Part shown: one piece after another, positions 16,410-23,943 of the stretch
Position numbering within the stretch: position 1 is the stretch's first letter
How the letters are laid out: each line of letters starts with the position of its first letter
Assembly: GCA_017442865.1 (NCBI GenBank)
Contig: JAFRXK010000017.1
Span: 1 to 64,000 of the forward strand
From: Lachnospiraceae bacterium
Lineage (GTDB): Bacteria > Bacillota > Clostridia > Lachnospirales > Lachnospiraceae
Direction: 5' to 3'
DNA length: 64,000 bases
The notes under the pieces: generated by a model
The model's database searches: none
What the model was told of the DNA's origin: nothing
What the model saw: the letters and a program-made list of their open reading frames with translations, nothing else
Program-made: the position numbers and the translations under genes

Positions 16410-16604
16410 ATGAGTATTAATTTAATTTTTAAGATAGCGGCGGTGGGTATAATTGTGTCCGTTATCTGTCAGGTACTAAAGCACAGCGGCAGGGAGGAGC
16501 ATGCGTTTCTTACAAGCCTTGCAGGGCTTATTCTGGTGCTGTACTGGCTGGTGCCTTACATATATGACTTGTTTGAATCAATTAAGTCGCTGTTTTCATT
16601 GTAG
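16410..16604 (+). CDS. spoIIIAC: Stage III sporulation protein SpoIIIAC
   Basis: The 64-aa protein has two membrane helices (residues 4-22 and 34-60), the usual SpoIIIAC size and order (INLIFKIAAVGIIVSVICQV, then HAFLTSLAGLILVLYWLVP). GGGGGAGA stands just before ATG 16410. It is the small integral-membrane subunit of the channel, encoded third in the operon as in Bacillus. Confidence 0.95.
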   Translation: MSINLIFKIAAVGIIVSVICQVLKHSGREEHAFLTSLAGLILVLYWLVPYIYDLFESIKSLFSL

Positions 16605-16612
16605 GTGAGGGT

Positions 16613-16993
16613 ATGTTAAAGATAGCTTTGATAGGCATTGTTACGGTGCTTGTGTATATCCAGCTTAAGCAGGCAAAAAGTGAATTCGGTCTTTATTTAT
16701 CGCTCGCGGCGGGACTGCTGATATTTGTTTATGCATATAAGCAGCTTGAATATATTGTGGAGACCATAAATGAAATACAGACGTTGATAAATATAAATGA
16801 AGCTTACATAACAATTTTGATAAAAATGATTGGTATTGCGTATATATCTGAGTTTTCCTCAGCCATCTGTAAGGATGCAGGCTGCAGTATGATAGGAGGA
16901 CAGATTGAGGTATTTGGCAAGCTTTCGATTCTGGCGGTCAGCATGCCGGTTGTTCTGTCTCTTTTGAAGCTTATTAACGAGTTTTTTAATTAA
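16613..16993 (+). CDS. spoIIIAD: Stage III sporulation protein SpoIIIAD
   Basis: The 126-aa protein has three to four membrane helices (LKIALIGIVTVLVYIQLKQ, LYLSLAAGLLIFVYAY, LSILAVSMPVVLSLLKLI). The conserved middle stretch TILIKMIGIAYISEFSSAIC is typical of SpoIIIAD. It begins 8 bp after spoIIIAC with GGTGAGG as RBS. The family is a membrane part of the feeding-tube complex, whose N-terminus resembles SpoIIIAC. Confidence 0.95.
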   Translation: MLKIALIGIVTVLVYIQLKQAKSEFGLYLSLAAGLLIFVYAYKQLEYIVETINEIQTLININEAYITILIKMIGIAYISEFSSAICKDAGCSMIGGQIEVFGKLSILAVSMPVVLSLLKLINEFFN

Positions 16994-16994
16994 T

Positions 16995-18236
16995 ATGATT
17001 ATGGACAAGATTACAAAAATAAAAATTGGATTTTTCGTACTGATGTGCTGCATGTGTTTTGCCCCGGAAACGATTGCGGGCAGTGCGGCGTATGAACAGG
17101 AGGCGTTTTCAGTTGTCGGCACAGAGAAAGAAATATTGTACGGTTATGCAGATGCATCAGACGAAAATGAAACAGAGAATGATTATGCGGATGAGTTAGA
17201 GCAGTTTGATTTCGGAGAGCTGGACAGTGTTATCGGAGAGAATGACAACGCAGAAAACACAGCCTTTTCGTCAATTGTGAAGCTTCTGATACAGGGGCGC
17301 TTTAAAGAGGTCCTTTCGCGGATGGGAGACACAATTAAAGATACCTTTGCGGGAGAAGTAAACGTTAATAAAAATATAATCTGGCAGGTAATTGTTATTG
17401 CGGCGGTGAGTGCAATATTTACTAATTTTGCTGAAGCCTTTGACAGCGGACAGGTTGGCGAAACAGGATTTTTTATATCGTATCTGATGATGTCAACGCT
17501 TTTAATTACGTCATTTATGACGGTGAGCGCACTTGTTGAAGACACAATAAGATTAATGCTTAAATTTGTAATGGCACTTATACCATCATTTTATTTTGCG
17601 GTAATGTTTACGGGAAAAGAACTGTCATCTGTAGCGTTTTATGAATTGACAGTGGCTGCCTCAGGAGTGACAGAATGGCTTTTCTTAAAGCTTTTGCTGC
17701 CTTTTTCAAAGGTGTATATTGCTTTTATAATTGCTAATAATATAACTAAGGAGAGCCTGCTGGACAAATTCAGCGAGCTTATGATAAAGGCGATACAATG
17801 GTGCTCAAAATCGCTGTTTGGCATTGTTATAGGAGTAAGTGTGATTCAGAACTTGATTCTTCCTTATGCTGATGCAGTCAAGACAAGCGCGATTACAAAG
17901 ACCTTGTCGGCGCTGCCGGGTGTGGGCGGTGCTGTTGATTCGGCGTCGGGACTGGTATTTGCGACAGCGAACCTGATAAAGAATGGTATCGGAACAGCGG
18001 CGCTTGTGGTTATAGCGTCAATGTGCCTGCTGCCGGTTGTTAAAATATCGGCAATTTATCTGATAATGCTGTTTACCGCGGCGGTGGTTGAACCTGTGTC
18101 TGACAAGCGTATTGCTGAAATGATAAGCCGGTTTGCGGCGGGGATTAAAGCAATGCTTATGATGATTTTTTATTCCGCGGCGCTTTTTATGATAATAATC
18201 GCCATGGTCTGTGCTGCCACAGTACCGGATACATAA
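16995..18236 (+). CDS. spoIIIAE: Stage III sporulation protein SpoIIIAE
   Basis: The 413-aa polytopic protein has an N-terminal signal sequence (KIGFFVLMCCMCFAPETIAG), an acidic extracytoplasmic segment and then about seven to eight membrane helices. Family stretches include FAEAFDSGQVGETGFFISYL, LPGVGGAVDSASGLVFATA and VEPVSDKRIAEMISRFAAGI. ATG 16995 overlaps the end of spoIIIAD closely, without its own clear RBS, so translation is probably coupled. Its last codons lie inside the first unit of a degenerate tandem repeat that fills the gap to spoIIIAF. Confidence 0.95.
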   Translation: MIMDKITKIKIGFFVLMCCMCFAPETIAGSAAYEQEAFSVVGTEKEILYGYADASDENETENDYADELEQFDFGELDSVIGENDNAENTAFSSIVKLLIQGRFKEVLSRMGDTIKDTFAGEVNVNKNIIWQVIVIAAVSAIFTNFAEAFDSGQVGETGFFISYLMMSTLLITSFMTVSALVEDTIRLMLKFVMALIPSFYFAVMFTGKELSSVAFYELTVAASGVTEWLFLKLLLPFSKVYIAFIIANNITKESLLDKFSELMIKAIQWCSKSLFGIVIGVSVIQNLILPYADAVKTSAITKTLSALPGVGGAVDSASGLVFATANLIKNGIGTAALVVIASMCLLPVVKISAIYLIMLFTAAVVEPVSDKRIAEMISRFAAGIKAMLMMIFYSAALFMIIIAMVCAATVPDT

Positions 18237-18421
18237 TTTGAAAGCACCTGTGCTGCCACAGTGCCGGATACATAATTTGAAAGCATCTGCGCAGTTACAG
18301 TGCGGATACACAGTTTAAAAACATCTGCGCTTAAAGTGACGGATATGTAATTATAAAATGCTTGCGCCACAGCAGTTACATCATTTGAAAGGCTTTGCGC
18401 AGATATACAACATTAAAAGGG
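18209..18421 (+). repeat. Degenerating ~39-bp tandem repeat between spoIIIAE and spoIIIAF
   Basis: Units of 39, 39, 38 and 36 bp start at 18209, 18248, 18287 and 18325 (CTG(T/C)GC, then CAGT(G/A)CCGGATACATAATTTG), followed by two weaker units to 18421. The first unit contains the last 9 codons and stop of spoIIIAE, so the array seems to have grown by copying the gene's end downstream. Divergence increases rightward. The result is an unusual 196-bp gap in an otherwise tight operon. Confidence 0.85.
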
Positions 18422-18432
18422 TAAGATTAACT

Positions 18433-19020
18433 ATGAGCGAAATAAAAGACTGGGCAATAGGAATAATAGGCTTCATTTTAATAATGTCGATAGTCAGCCA
18501 TCTTGTAAATGGCAGAAAGTTTTTTAAATATATACGTTTTTTTATGGGGCTGATACTGGTCCTTATCGTGATTAAGCCTGTGAGCAGCTTTTTTGACCTT
18601 GATAAAAAGCTTGAGGATTTTTTGAATTCTTACGGAATAGAGCTTTCAATAAATGATTTGCAGTCAAAGCTTGAGCTTAGCCTGGATGAATTCAAGGATA
18701 ATTATATTGAGTCATATAAGGAGGCTATCAGGGATAAAATATCAGACATAGTAAAAAACGATGGCTATGACGCCGTGAAAATTGACGCTGACGTTAATGA
18801 AGATAACGCTTCTGAGGATTATGGAAGGATAGAAGGTCTAAAAATTTATCTTAAGGCTATGGCAGACAGTGCGTCAATAAAGGTCGATAAAATAAAGATA
18901 GGAGAGGCTGTTGATGCGGTTTCGCAGTTAGGTGCGCGCCTGTACAACGAAATTAAGGATAAAATAAAAAATGAATTTAAACTTAATGATGAAGAGGTGG
19001 ATATTTATATAGAAAATTAA
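18433..19020 (+). CDS. spoIIIAF: Stage III sporulation protein SpoIIIAF
   Basis: ATG 18433 (MSEIKDWAIGIIGFILIMSI) is the family start; the frame is open back to 18358 only through repeat sequence. The 195-aa protein has two N-terminal membrane helices (residues 7-26 and 35-53, FMGLILVLIVIKPVSSF) and a soluble C-terminal domain with the ring-building-motif fold expected for SpoIIIAF. It belongs to the mother-cell side of the channel. The RBS is weak (AAAAGGGTAAG), and it is separated from spoIIIAE by the repeat array. Confidence 0.92.
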   Translation: MSEIKDWAIGIIGFILIMSIVSHLVNGRKFFKYIRFFMGLILVLIVIKPVSSFFDLDKKLEDFLNSYGIELSINDLQSKLELSLDEFKDNYIESYKEAIRDKISDIVKNDGYDAVKIDADVNEDNASEDYGRIEGLKIYLKAMADSASIKVDKIKIGEAVDAVSQLGARLYNEIKDKIKNEFKLNDEEVDIYIEN

Positions 19021-19048
19021 AAAGTGATTTTAATGTATGGAGGGTAAA

Positions 19049-19615
19049 ATGAAGCTTAAGGGATTACCTGACCTAAAGAAATGGCTGCTTTCAGGCCCTG
19101 AAAAATGGATTATACTGATTGGCGTCGGAGTTTTACTGATTATTATCGCAATACCGACAGATAAAAAAAGCGAGGAGAAAAAACCGCTTACAAATTCACA
19201 AACGGAAGCCGCAGACAAAATTACATATGAGGCAGACATGGAGAAAAAGCTTCAGGAAATTCTCTCAAAGGTTGAAGGGGCAGGAAATGTAAATGTAATG
19301 ATTACATGGGATGAAAGCGAGGAAATTGTTCTGCAGACAGAAAGCAGTCATGAGGCTTCGCTTACGGAGGAAACCGACAGTGACGGAGGCACAAGGAGTA
19401 TTAAAAGCAATAAATATTCAAATTCAACATTGCTTTCGGGAGGAAGTACATCGGGTGAGCCTTATGTGATAAAGCAGAAGTATCCGAAGGTTCTGGGCGT
19501 GGTTGTTTTGGCGCAGGGCGCAGGGAGCGCGAATATACAGTCGCAAATAAGTGAGGCGGTACAGGCATTATTTGATATTCCGGCTCATAAAATTAAAGTA
19601 TTAAAGGCTAGTTAA
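19049..19615 (+). CDS. spoIIIAG: Stage III sporulation protein SpoIIIAG
   Basis: ATG 19049 follows GGAGGG; an in-frame ATG at 19037 overlaps that site. The protein of about 188 aa has one N-terminal membrane helix (WIILIGVGVLLIIIAIP), a polar linker and a soluble domain (KLQEILSKVEGAGNVNVMIT, YPKVLGVVVLAQGAGS, AVQALFDIPAHKIKVL). In Bacillus, SpoIIIAG forms a large ring in the intermembrane space of the feeding tube through its ring-building motif. The insert between GAGNV and the KYPKVLG half is Ser/Thr/Glu rich, as in other members. Confidence 0.95.
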   Translation: MKLKGLPDLKKWLLSGPEKWIILIGVGVLLIIIAIPTDKKSEEKKPLTNSQTEAADKITYEADMEKKLQEILSKVEGAGNVNVMITWDESEEIVLQTESSHEASLTEETDSDGGTRSIKSNKYSNSTLLSGGSTSGEPYVIKQKYPKVLGVVVLAQGAGSANIQSQISEAVQALFDIPAHKIKVLKAS

Positions 19616-19637
19616 TAAATAAAAAGGAGAAGAAAAG

Positions 19638-20444
19638 TTGAAGAAAATTTTTAAGAAAAACCAGATTGTACTTACACTTCTTGCAGTCATGATAGTTGTT
19701 GCGGGCTATCTGAATTATGCCGGAAAGGCTGACAAGGATTCAATTGCAAATGCGAACGCAGACATTGCTAAAGACAGCGAGCTGCTTGATATTTCAGAGG
19801 CAGATATTCTTGCCGAGAATGAGCTTTATGCTTCCGCAGGAATTGAAAAGGATGCAGTTGAAAATGCGCCGGAGGCTGGAAAGGATGCAGTTGAAAATGC
19901 GCCGGAGGATAAGAATGATAATGCACAGCTTGACGCAGGAGAGGCGCAGGCAGACGATGGAATTATTCCTGATGCCCCGGCTGACACAGGTGAAATCAAG
20001 GATATTTATACTGCAGCCGAGGAGCCGGACAGTATAAACATAGATTCTGTGCCGGGAGAGGCGATACTTACAAACGGTATGAATATTGTGGATTATGTGT
20101 CAGGCGTGCAGCTTGAAAGAGAACAGACAAGGGCGCGCAATAAAGAAACATTAAATGAACTTATTAATAATGAGAGTCTTTCGGAAGAGCAGAGGCAGTC
20201 GGCGGTAAACAGCATGCTAAGGCTTACGGAGCTTGCCCAAAAGGAGACAACGACAGAGTCGCTGCTTGGCGCAAAGGGCTTTGAAAACTCTATTGTGTGT
20301 ATTTGCGATGACTATGTGGATGTAATTGTGGGACGCAAAGCAGTTACAGAGGCTGAAAAGGTACAGATTGAGGATATTGTAAAAAGGCAGACAGGATTTG
20401 ATTTGTCCGATATTGTTATAACCATGTTTGATATTGAAGAATAA
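19638..20444 (+). CDS. spoIIIAH: Stage III sporulation protein SpoIIIAH
   Basis: The start is TTG 19638, with AAGGAG about 8 bases upstream. The 268-aa protein has one membrane helix (residues 9-26) and a long acidic Ala/Asp/Glu linker that includes a duplicated 11-residue unit (KDAVENAPEAG). A C-terminal YscJ/FliF-like domain (around 155-268; LNELINNESLSEEQRQSAVN, CICDDYVDVIVGRKAV) follows, which in Bacillus binds forespore SpoIIQ across the intermembrane space. The linker is longer than in typical homologues. It is the last gene of the spoIIIA operon. Confidence 0.93.
   Translation: MKKIFKKNQIVLTLLAVMIVVAGYLNYAGKADKDSIANANADIAKDSELLDISEADILAENELYASAGIEKDAVENAPEAGKDAVENAPEDKNDNAQLDAGEAQADDGIIPDAPADTGEIKDIYTAAEEPDSINIDSVPGEAILTNGMNIVDYVSGVQLEREQTRARNKETLNELINNESLSEEQRQSAVNSMLRLTELAQKETTTESLLGAKGFENSIVCICDDYVDVIVGRKAVTEAEKVQIEDIVKRQTGFDLSDIVITMFDIEE
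19848..19907 (+). repeat. 33-bp tandem duplication in the spoIIIAH linker
   Basis: AAGGATGCAGTTGAAAATG begins units at 19848 and 19881. Twenty-seven bases are identical, and the unit encodes KDAVENAPE plus two variable residues. Confidence 0.9.
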
Positions 20445-20532
20445 AAATCATTTACAAAACGGAGATATTATTTTATAATAGTCTAAAGAATAATTTGCAG
20501 CTTATGCTGTACACAGTAGGAGGTAATTTATC

Positions 20533-20925
20533 ATGGCGAAAGAAGCACAAAGCCGCTCTGCCTACTCTATAAAAGAAGAGAAGCCGGGTATTGGCATGGT
20601 TCAGATTGCAGATGATGTTGTTGCTGCCATTGCCGGAATTGCTGCCAAGGAGGTTGAAGGTGTATATTCTATAGCATCAGGCAACATCCAGAATGAAATT
20701 GCAAGATTCAGAGGCAGAAATTCATCAAAGGGTGTTTCGGTAGAGCTTTTAGATACAAATGTATCAGTTGCGCTTTCACTTATAATGGATTATGGATACA
20801 GTATACCACAGGTAACAAGCCAGGTTCAGGATAAAGTTAAGACCGCAATTGAGAATATGACAGGTTTATCGGTAATTGATGTTAATATTAAGGTTACGGG
20901 AGTGAATATTGACAAGTCAAGATAG
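20533..20925 (+). CDS. Asp23/Gls24 family envelope stress protein
   Basis: The 130-aa protein has the Asp23 pattern: GMVQIADDVVAAIAGIAAKE, then EVEGVYSIASG, VSVELLDTNVSVALSLIMDY and VDVNIKVTGVNI (here VIDVNIKVTGVNID). It corresponds to Bacillus YqhY, which stands in the same order between the spoIIIA operon (after accBC) and nusB. The family links membrane and lipid homeostasis to envelope stress; the exact role is unclear. AGGAGG precedes the ATG. A strong terminator follows. Confidence 0.93.
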   Translation: MAKEAQSRSAYSIKEEKPGIGMVQIADDVVAAIAGIAAKEVEGVYSIASGNIQNEIARFRGRNSSKGVSVELLDTNVSVALSLIMDYGYSIPQVTSQVQDKVKTAIENMTGLSVIDVNIKVTGVNIDKSR

Positions 20926-20939
20926 TTTTTTTACAAGTA

Positions 20940-20969
20940 AAGAGGGTGAATATTTATCACCCTCTTTTT
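20940..20969 (+). terminator. Rho-independent terminator after asp23
   Basis: AGAGGGTGA at 20941-20949 pairs perfectly with TCACCCTCT at 20957-20965, followed by TTTTT. Confidence 0.93.
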
Positions 20970-21073
20970 GCACTTGCCACATAGACTTACGAAGCTTAGG
21001 ATGACGTTTTATACAGTCTGTTACAGCATTACCGGTTTGCATTTTATGCGTTAAATCAGCGGAGGATTATACG

Positions 21074-21547
21074 ATGACAAGAAGAGAACTCAGAGAGCAT
21101 GTTTTTCTTATGCTTTTTCGCAGAGACTTTTACAATGACATTGAAGAATTAAAAAGCCAGGCAGAATTATATCTTGAGGATTCACCGACATATCTTGATG
21201 ATTTGAATGATATTGAGAAGGAAGACGGATATTTTAAAAATTCATTCATTTCCATGGATGACAAGGAAAAGGAATACCTCATGAATAAGGTCAGTGCCAT
21301 TTTTGAAAAGGCAGATTTGCTTGACGAAAAGATAAATAAGGTTGCAAAGGGCTGGAAGACCAGACGTATGTCAAAGGTTGACCTTACAATCATCAGACTT
21401 GCACTTTACGAGATGCTTTATGACGAGGATGTACCTGAGAAGGTAGCCATCAATGAGGGCGTTGAGCTTGCCAAGAAGTTTGGTGGCGATGATTCACCGT
21501 CATTTGTAAATGGTATTCTAGCAAAACTGATTAATAGAGAAGAGTAA
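21074..21547 (+). CDS. nusB: Transcription antitermination factor NusB
   Basis: The 157-aa all-helical protein shows the NusB landmarks MTRRELREHVFLMLFRRDF and KTRRMSKVDLTIIRLALYEM at the boxA RNA/NusE-binding surface. The C-terminus is VAINEGVELAKKFGGDDSPS followed by FVNGIL. NusB with NusE (S10) binds boxA RNA and supports rRNA antitermination. GCGGAGGA precedes the ATG. It starts the nusB-xseA-xseB-ispA-dxs run after the asp23 terminator. Confidence 0.96.
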   Translation: MTRRELREHVFLMLFRRDFYNDIEELKSQAELYLEDSPTYLDDLNDIEKEDGYFKNSFISMDDKEKEYLMNKVSAIFEKADLLDEKINKVAKGWKTRRMSKVDLTIIRLALYEMLYDEDVPEKVAINEGVELAKKFGGDDSPSFVNGILAKLINREE

Positions 21548-21559
21548 GCAGGTGGGTAT

Positions 21560-22777
21560 ATGGCTGTGAGCGTATATTCGGTATCTCAGATAAGCGGATA
21601 TATAAAAAATATGTTTGTTACTGATTATTTGCTAAACCAGGTCTGTGTAAAGGGCGAGATATCGAACTGCAAGTATCACTATTCCGGACATATTTATTTT
21701 ACCCTTAAGGACGAGGGCGCATCGCTTTCCTGCGTTATGTTTTCAGCAAGCAGAAAAGGGCTTGGCTTTAAGCTTGAGGAGGGCATGCAGGTTAAAGTGA
21801 CCGGGCAGATTTCTACCTATGAGAAGGGAAGCTCATACGAGCTTTTTGCAAGGCTAATTGAGCAGGACGGCAGAGGCGACCTGTATATGCAGTATGAGCT
21901 GCTAAAAAAAGAGCTTGAGGAAAGAGGCCTTTTTGCTGATGAGTATAAGCAGCCGATTCCAAAATATATCACAAGACTCGGCGTGGTTACTGCCTCCACG
22001 GGTGCTGCGATTCACGATATTATCAATATTTCGTCAAGAAGGAATCCTTACGTGCAGGTGTATCTTTACCCGGCGCAGGTTCAGGGCGAGGGTGCTGCCG
22101 CAACCATTGTTAAAGGCATTGAGACTCTGGATGCTATGGGTCTTGACTGTATTATTGTCGGACGCGGCGGCGGAAGCATAGAGGATTTATGGGCATTTAA
22201 CGAAGAGATTGTTGCTCAGGCAGTATTTGACTGCGGCACGCCCGTTATTTCGGCAGTTGGTCATGAGACAGACTTTACAATTGTTGATTTTGTGGCTGAT
22301 TTAAGAGCGCCGACACCTTCGGCGGCGGCAGAACTGGCAGTATTTGATTATAAAGAATTCATTGACAAGTGTGAAAGCTACAGGCGCAGGATGTCGCGCG
22401 TTATGGAGAGAGAGCTTTCGGATTTTAAGAACAGAATTTCTTTATATAAGCTGATGCTTGAAAAGGGTAATCCATCAAACAGATTAATTGAGCAGAAGAG
22501 AAGACTCATTGATTTGAACAATCGTATTGACAATATTATGATGGACAGGCTTGGGGCTGCTAAGCATCGTCTTGCGGTGCTTAGTGAACGATTAAACGGT
22601 AATTCGCCTTTAACCAAAATCAGCTCGGGGTATGCTTTTGTTACGCTTCAAAACGGGGAGCGCCTTAAGTCGGTTGCCCAGGTGTCTGCGGGGGACAGAA
22701 TCAATATAAGTCTTGCAGACGGACAGATTACTGCCGTTGCCGCAGAGTGCAGGAAATCATCAGTATATAAGGCTTGA
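21560..22777 (+). CDS. xseA: Exodeoxyribonuclease VII large subunit
   Basis: The 405-aa protein has an N-terminal OB fold (VCVKGEISNCKYHYSGHIYF) and the catalytic core (LGVVTASTGAAIHDIINI, IIVGRGGGSIEDLWAFN, VISAVGHETDFTIVDFVADL, RAPTPSAAAELA). A long coiled-coil helix that binds XseB and a C-terminal beta end (ISSGYAFVTLQNG) follow. With XseB it degrades single-stranded DNA to oligonucleotides from both ends. It is 12 bp after nusB. Confidence 0.97.
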   Translation: MAVSVYSVSQISGYIKNMFVTDYLLNQVCVKGEISNCKYHYSGHIYFTLKDEGASLSCVMFSASRKGLGFKLEEGMQVKVTGQISTYEKGSSYELFARLIEQDGRGDLYMQYELLKKELEERGLFADEYKQPIPKYITRLGVVTASTGAAIHDIINISSRRNPYVQVYLYPAQVQGEGAAATIVKGIETLDAMGLDCIIVGRGGGSIEDLWAFNEEIVAQAVFDCGTPVISAVGHETDFTIVDFVADLRAPTPSAAAELAVFDYKEFIDKCESYRRRMSRVMERELSDFKNRISLYKLMLEKGNPSNRLIEQKRRLIDLNNRIDNIMMDRLGAAKHRLAVLSERLNGNSPLTKISSGYAFVTLQNGERLKSVAQVSAGDRINISLADGQITAVAAECRKSSVYKA

Positions 22778-22808
22778 TTTTGGTTCGGGATTGTGATTGG
22801 AGAGTATT

Positions 22809-23045
22809 ATGAATAAGGATATGTTAATTAGTGAATATATCAATGAAGATGATTCGATAGATGAAGTGTTTGATAAGCTTGAGGCGCTCGTTTCCGAGCT
22901 TGAGGGCAATGAACATTCGCTTGAGGATACATTTGCGCTTTACGAAACAGGCGTTAAGCTTATAGAGAGCTGCGGACTTAAGATTGATAAGGTTGAAAAG
23001 AAAATAAAAGTGATAAATGACAGAGGAGAGGAAAATGGACTTTAA
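22809..23045 (+). CDS. xseB: Exodeoxyribonuclease VII small subunit
   Basis: ATG 22809 follows GGAGAG; a TTG at 22797 is in frame but lies before the RBS. The 78-aa two-helix protein carries the family core (FDKLEALVSELEGNEHSLED, then FALYETGVKLIESC). Several XseB chains wrap the helix of one XseA to form the active nuclease. The end overlaps the ispA start by 11 bp. Confidence 0.95.
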   Translation: MNKDMLISEYINEDDSIDEVFDKLEALVSELEGNEHSLEDTFALYETGVKLIESCGLKIDKVEKKIKVINDRGEENGL

Positions 23046-23922
23046 AGCTGAGTTAAAGAACAGAACAGAGTACATTGAACATATTTTAGACAAATATCTT
23101 CCTGAGACAGGCGGTTTCCAGAATACATGCTTTGAAGCAGTAAGATACAGCGTTTTAAATGGCGGCAAGAGATTAAGGCCAATGCTCATGAGTGAGGTTT
23201 ATAAATTCTTTGGCGGAGAAGGCGAGGCAATAGAGCCTTTTATGGCGGCGATAGAGTTTATGCATTCGTCCTCGCTAGTGCATGACGACCTTCCGGCTAT
23301 GGACAATGATGAATACAGAAGAGGCAGGAAGACTACATGGGTGGTTTATAATGACGATATGGCAATTCTTGCAGGAGACGCCCTTATGATTATGACCTTT
23401 GAGGCTGCGTCTAAGGCATTTGCTCTTACAGACAGGACAGACCTTGTCGGAAGAGCAATAGGTGTACTGGGTAATAAATCAGGCGTTTACGGTATGGTAG
23501 GCGGACAGTCTGTGGATGTCGAGCTTACGGACAAGCCTATACCGAAGGATACACTTGATTTTATTTACAGACTAAAGACAGGAGCACTGCTGGAGGCATC
23601 AATGATGATTGGCGCGATTATGGCGGGGGCTTCAGATGAAGAAATTGCAATTATGGAGAGAATCGCATCAGATGTCGGACTTGCATTCCAGATACAGGAT
23701 GATATTCTGGATGTAACAAGCACAAAGGAGGTGCTTGGCAAGCCTGTTTTAAGTGATGATAAGAACAATAAGACAACATATGTAACACTTGAGGGTATTG
23801 AAAAGGCAAAGGATATGGTAAAGCTTTATTCGGAAAGAGCTATTGAGAGCCTTGATAAGCTGCCATATAAGAATGAATTTTTAAGAGACCTGATTATCGG
23901 TCTTATAACAAGAGATAAATAA
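23035..23922 (+). CDS. ispA: Farnesyl/geranyl diphosphate synthase IspA
   Basis: ATG 23035 (MDFKAELKNRTEYIEHIL) with GAGGAGAGG upstream is preferred over an earlier in-frame start at 23017, because both lie inside xseB. The 295-aa polyprenyl synthase has the first aspartate-rich motif DDLPAMDND (84-92) and the second DDILD. GGKRLRP and GGQSVDVE are also present. It condenses IPP with allylic diphosphates to give FPP for undecaprenyl and quinone precursors. Its place right before dxs puts two isoprenoid steps in one operon. Confidence 0.96.
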   Translation: MDFKAELKNRTEYIEHILDKYLPETGGFQNTCFEAVRYSVLNGGKRLRPMLMSEVYKFFGGEGEAIEPFMAAIEFMHSSSLVHDDLPAMDNDEYRRGRKTTWVVYNDDMAILAGDALMIMTFEAASKAFALTDRTDLVGRAIGVLGNKSGVYGMVGGQSVDVELTDKPIPKDTLDFIYRLKTGALLEASMMIGAIMAGASDEEIAIMERIASDVGLAFQIQDDILDVTSTKEVLGKPVLSDDKNNKTTYVTLEGIEKAKDMVKLYSERAIESLDKLPYKNEFLRDLIIGLITRDK

Positions 23923-23943
23923 TCTTGTGTATCGGAGGAATAT

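Noticed and set aside
13951..18421. CRISPR array
   Set aside because: Repeats in this stretch are contiguous tandem units without unique spacers, have different lengths at each site and mostly encode protein.
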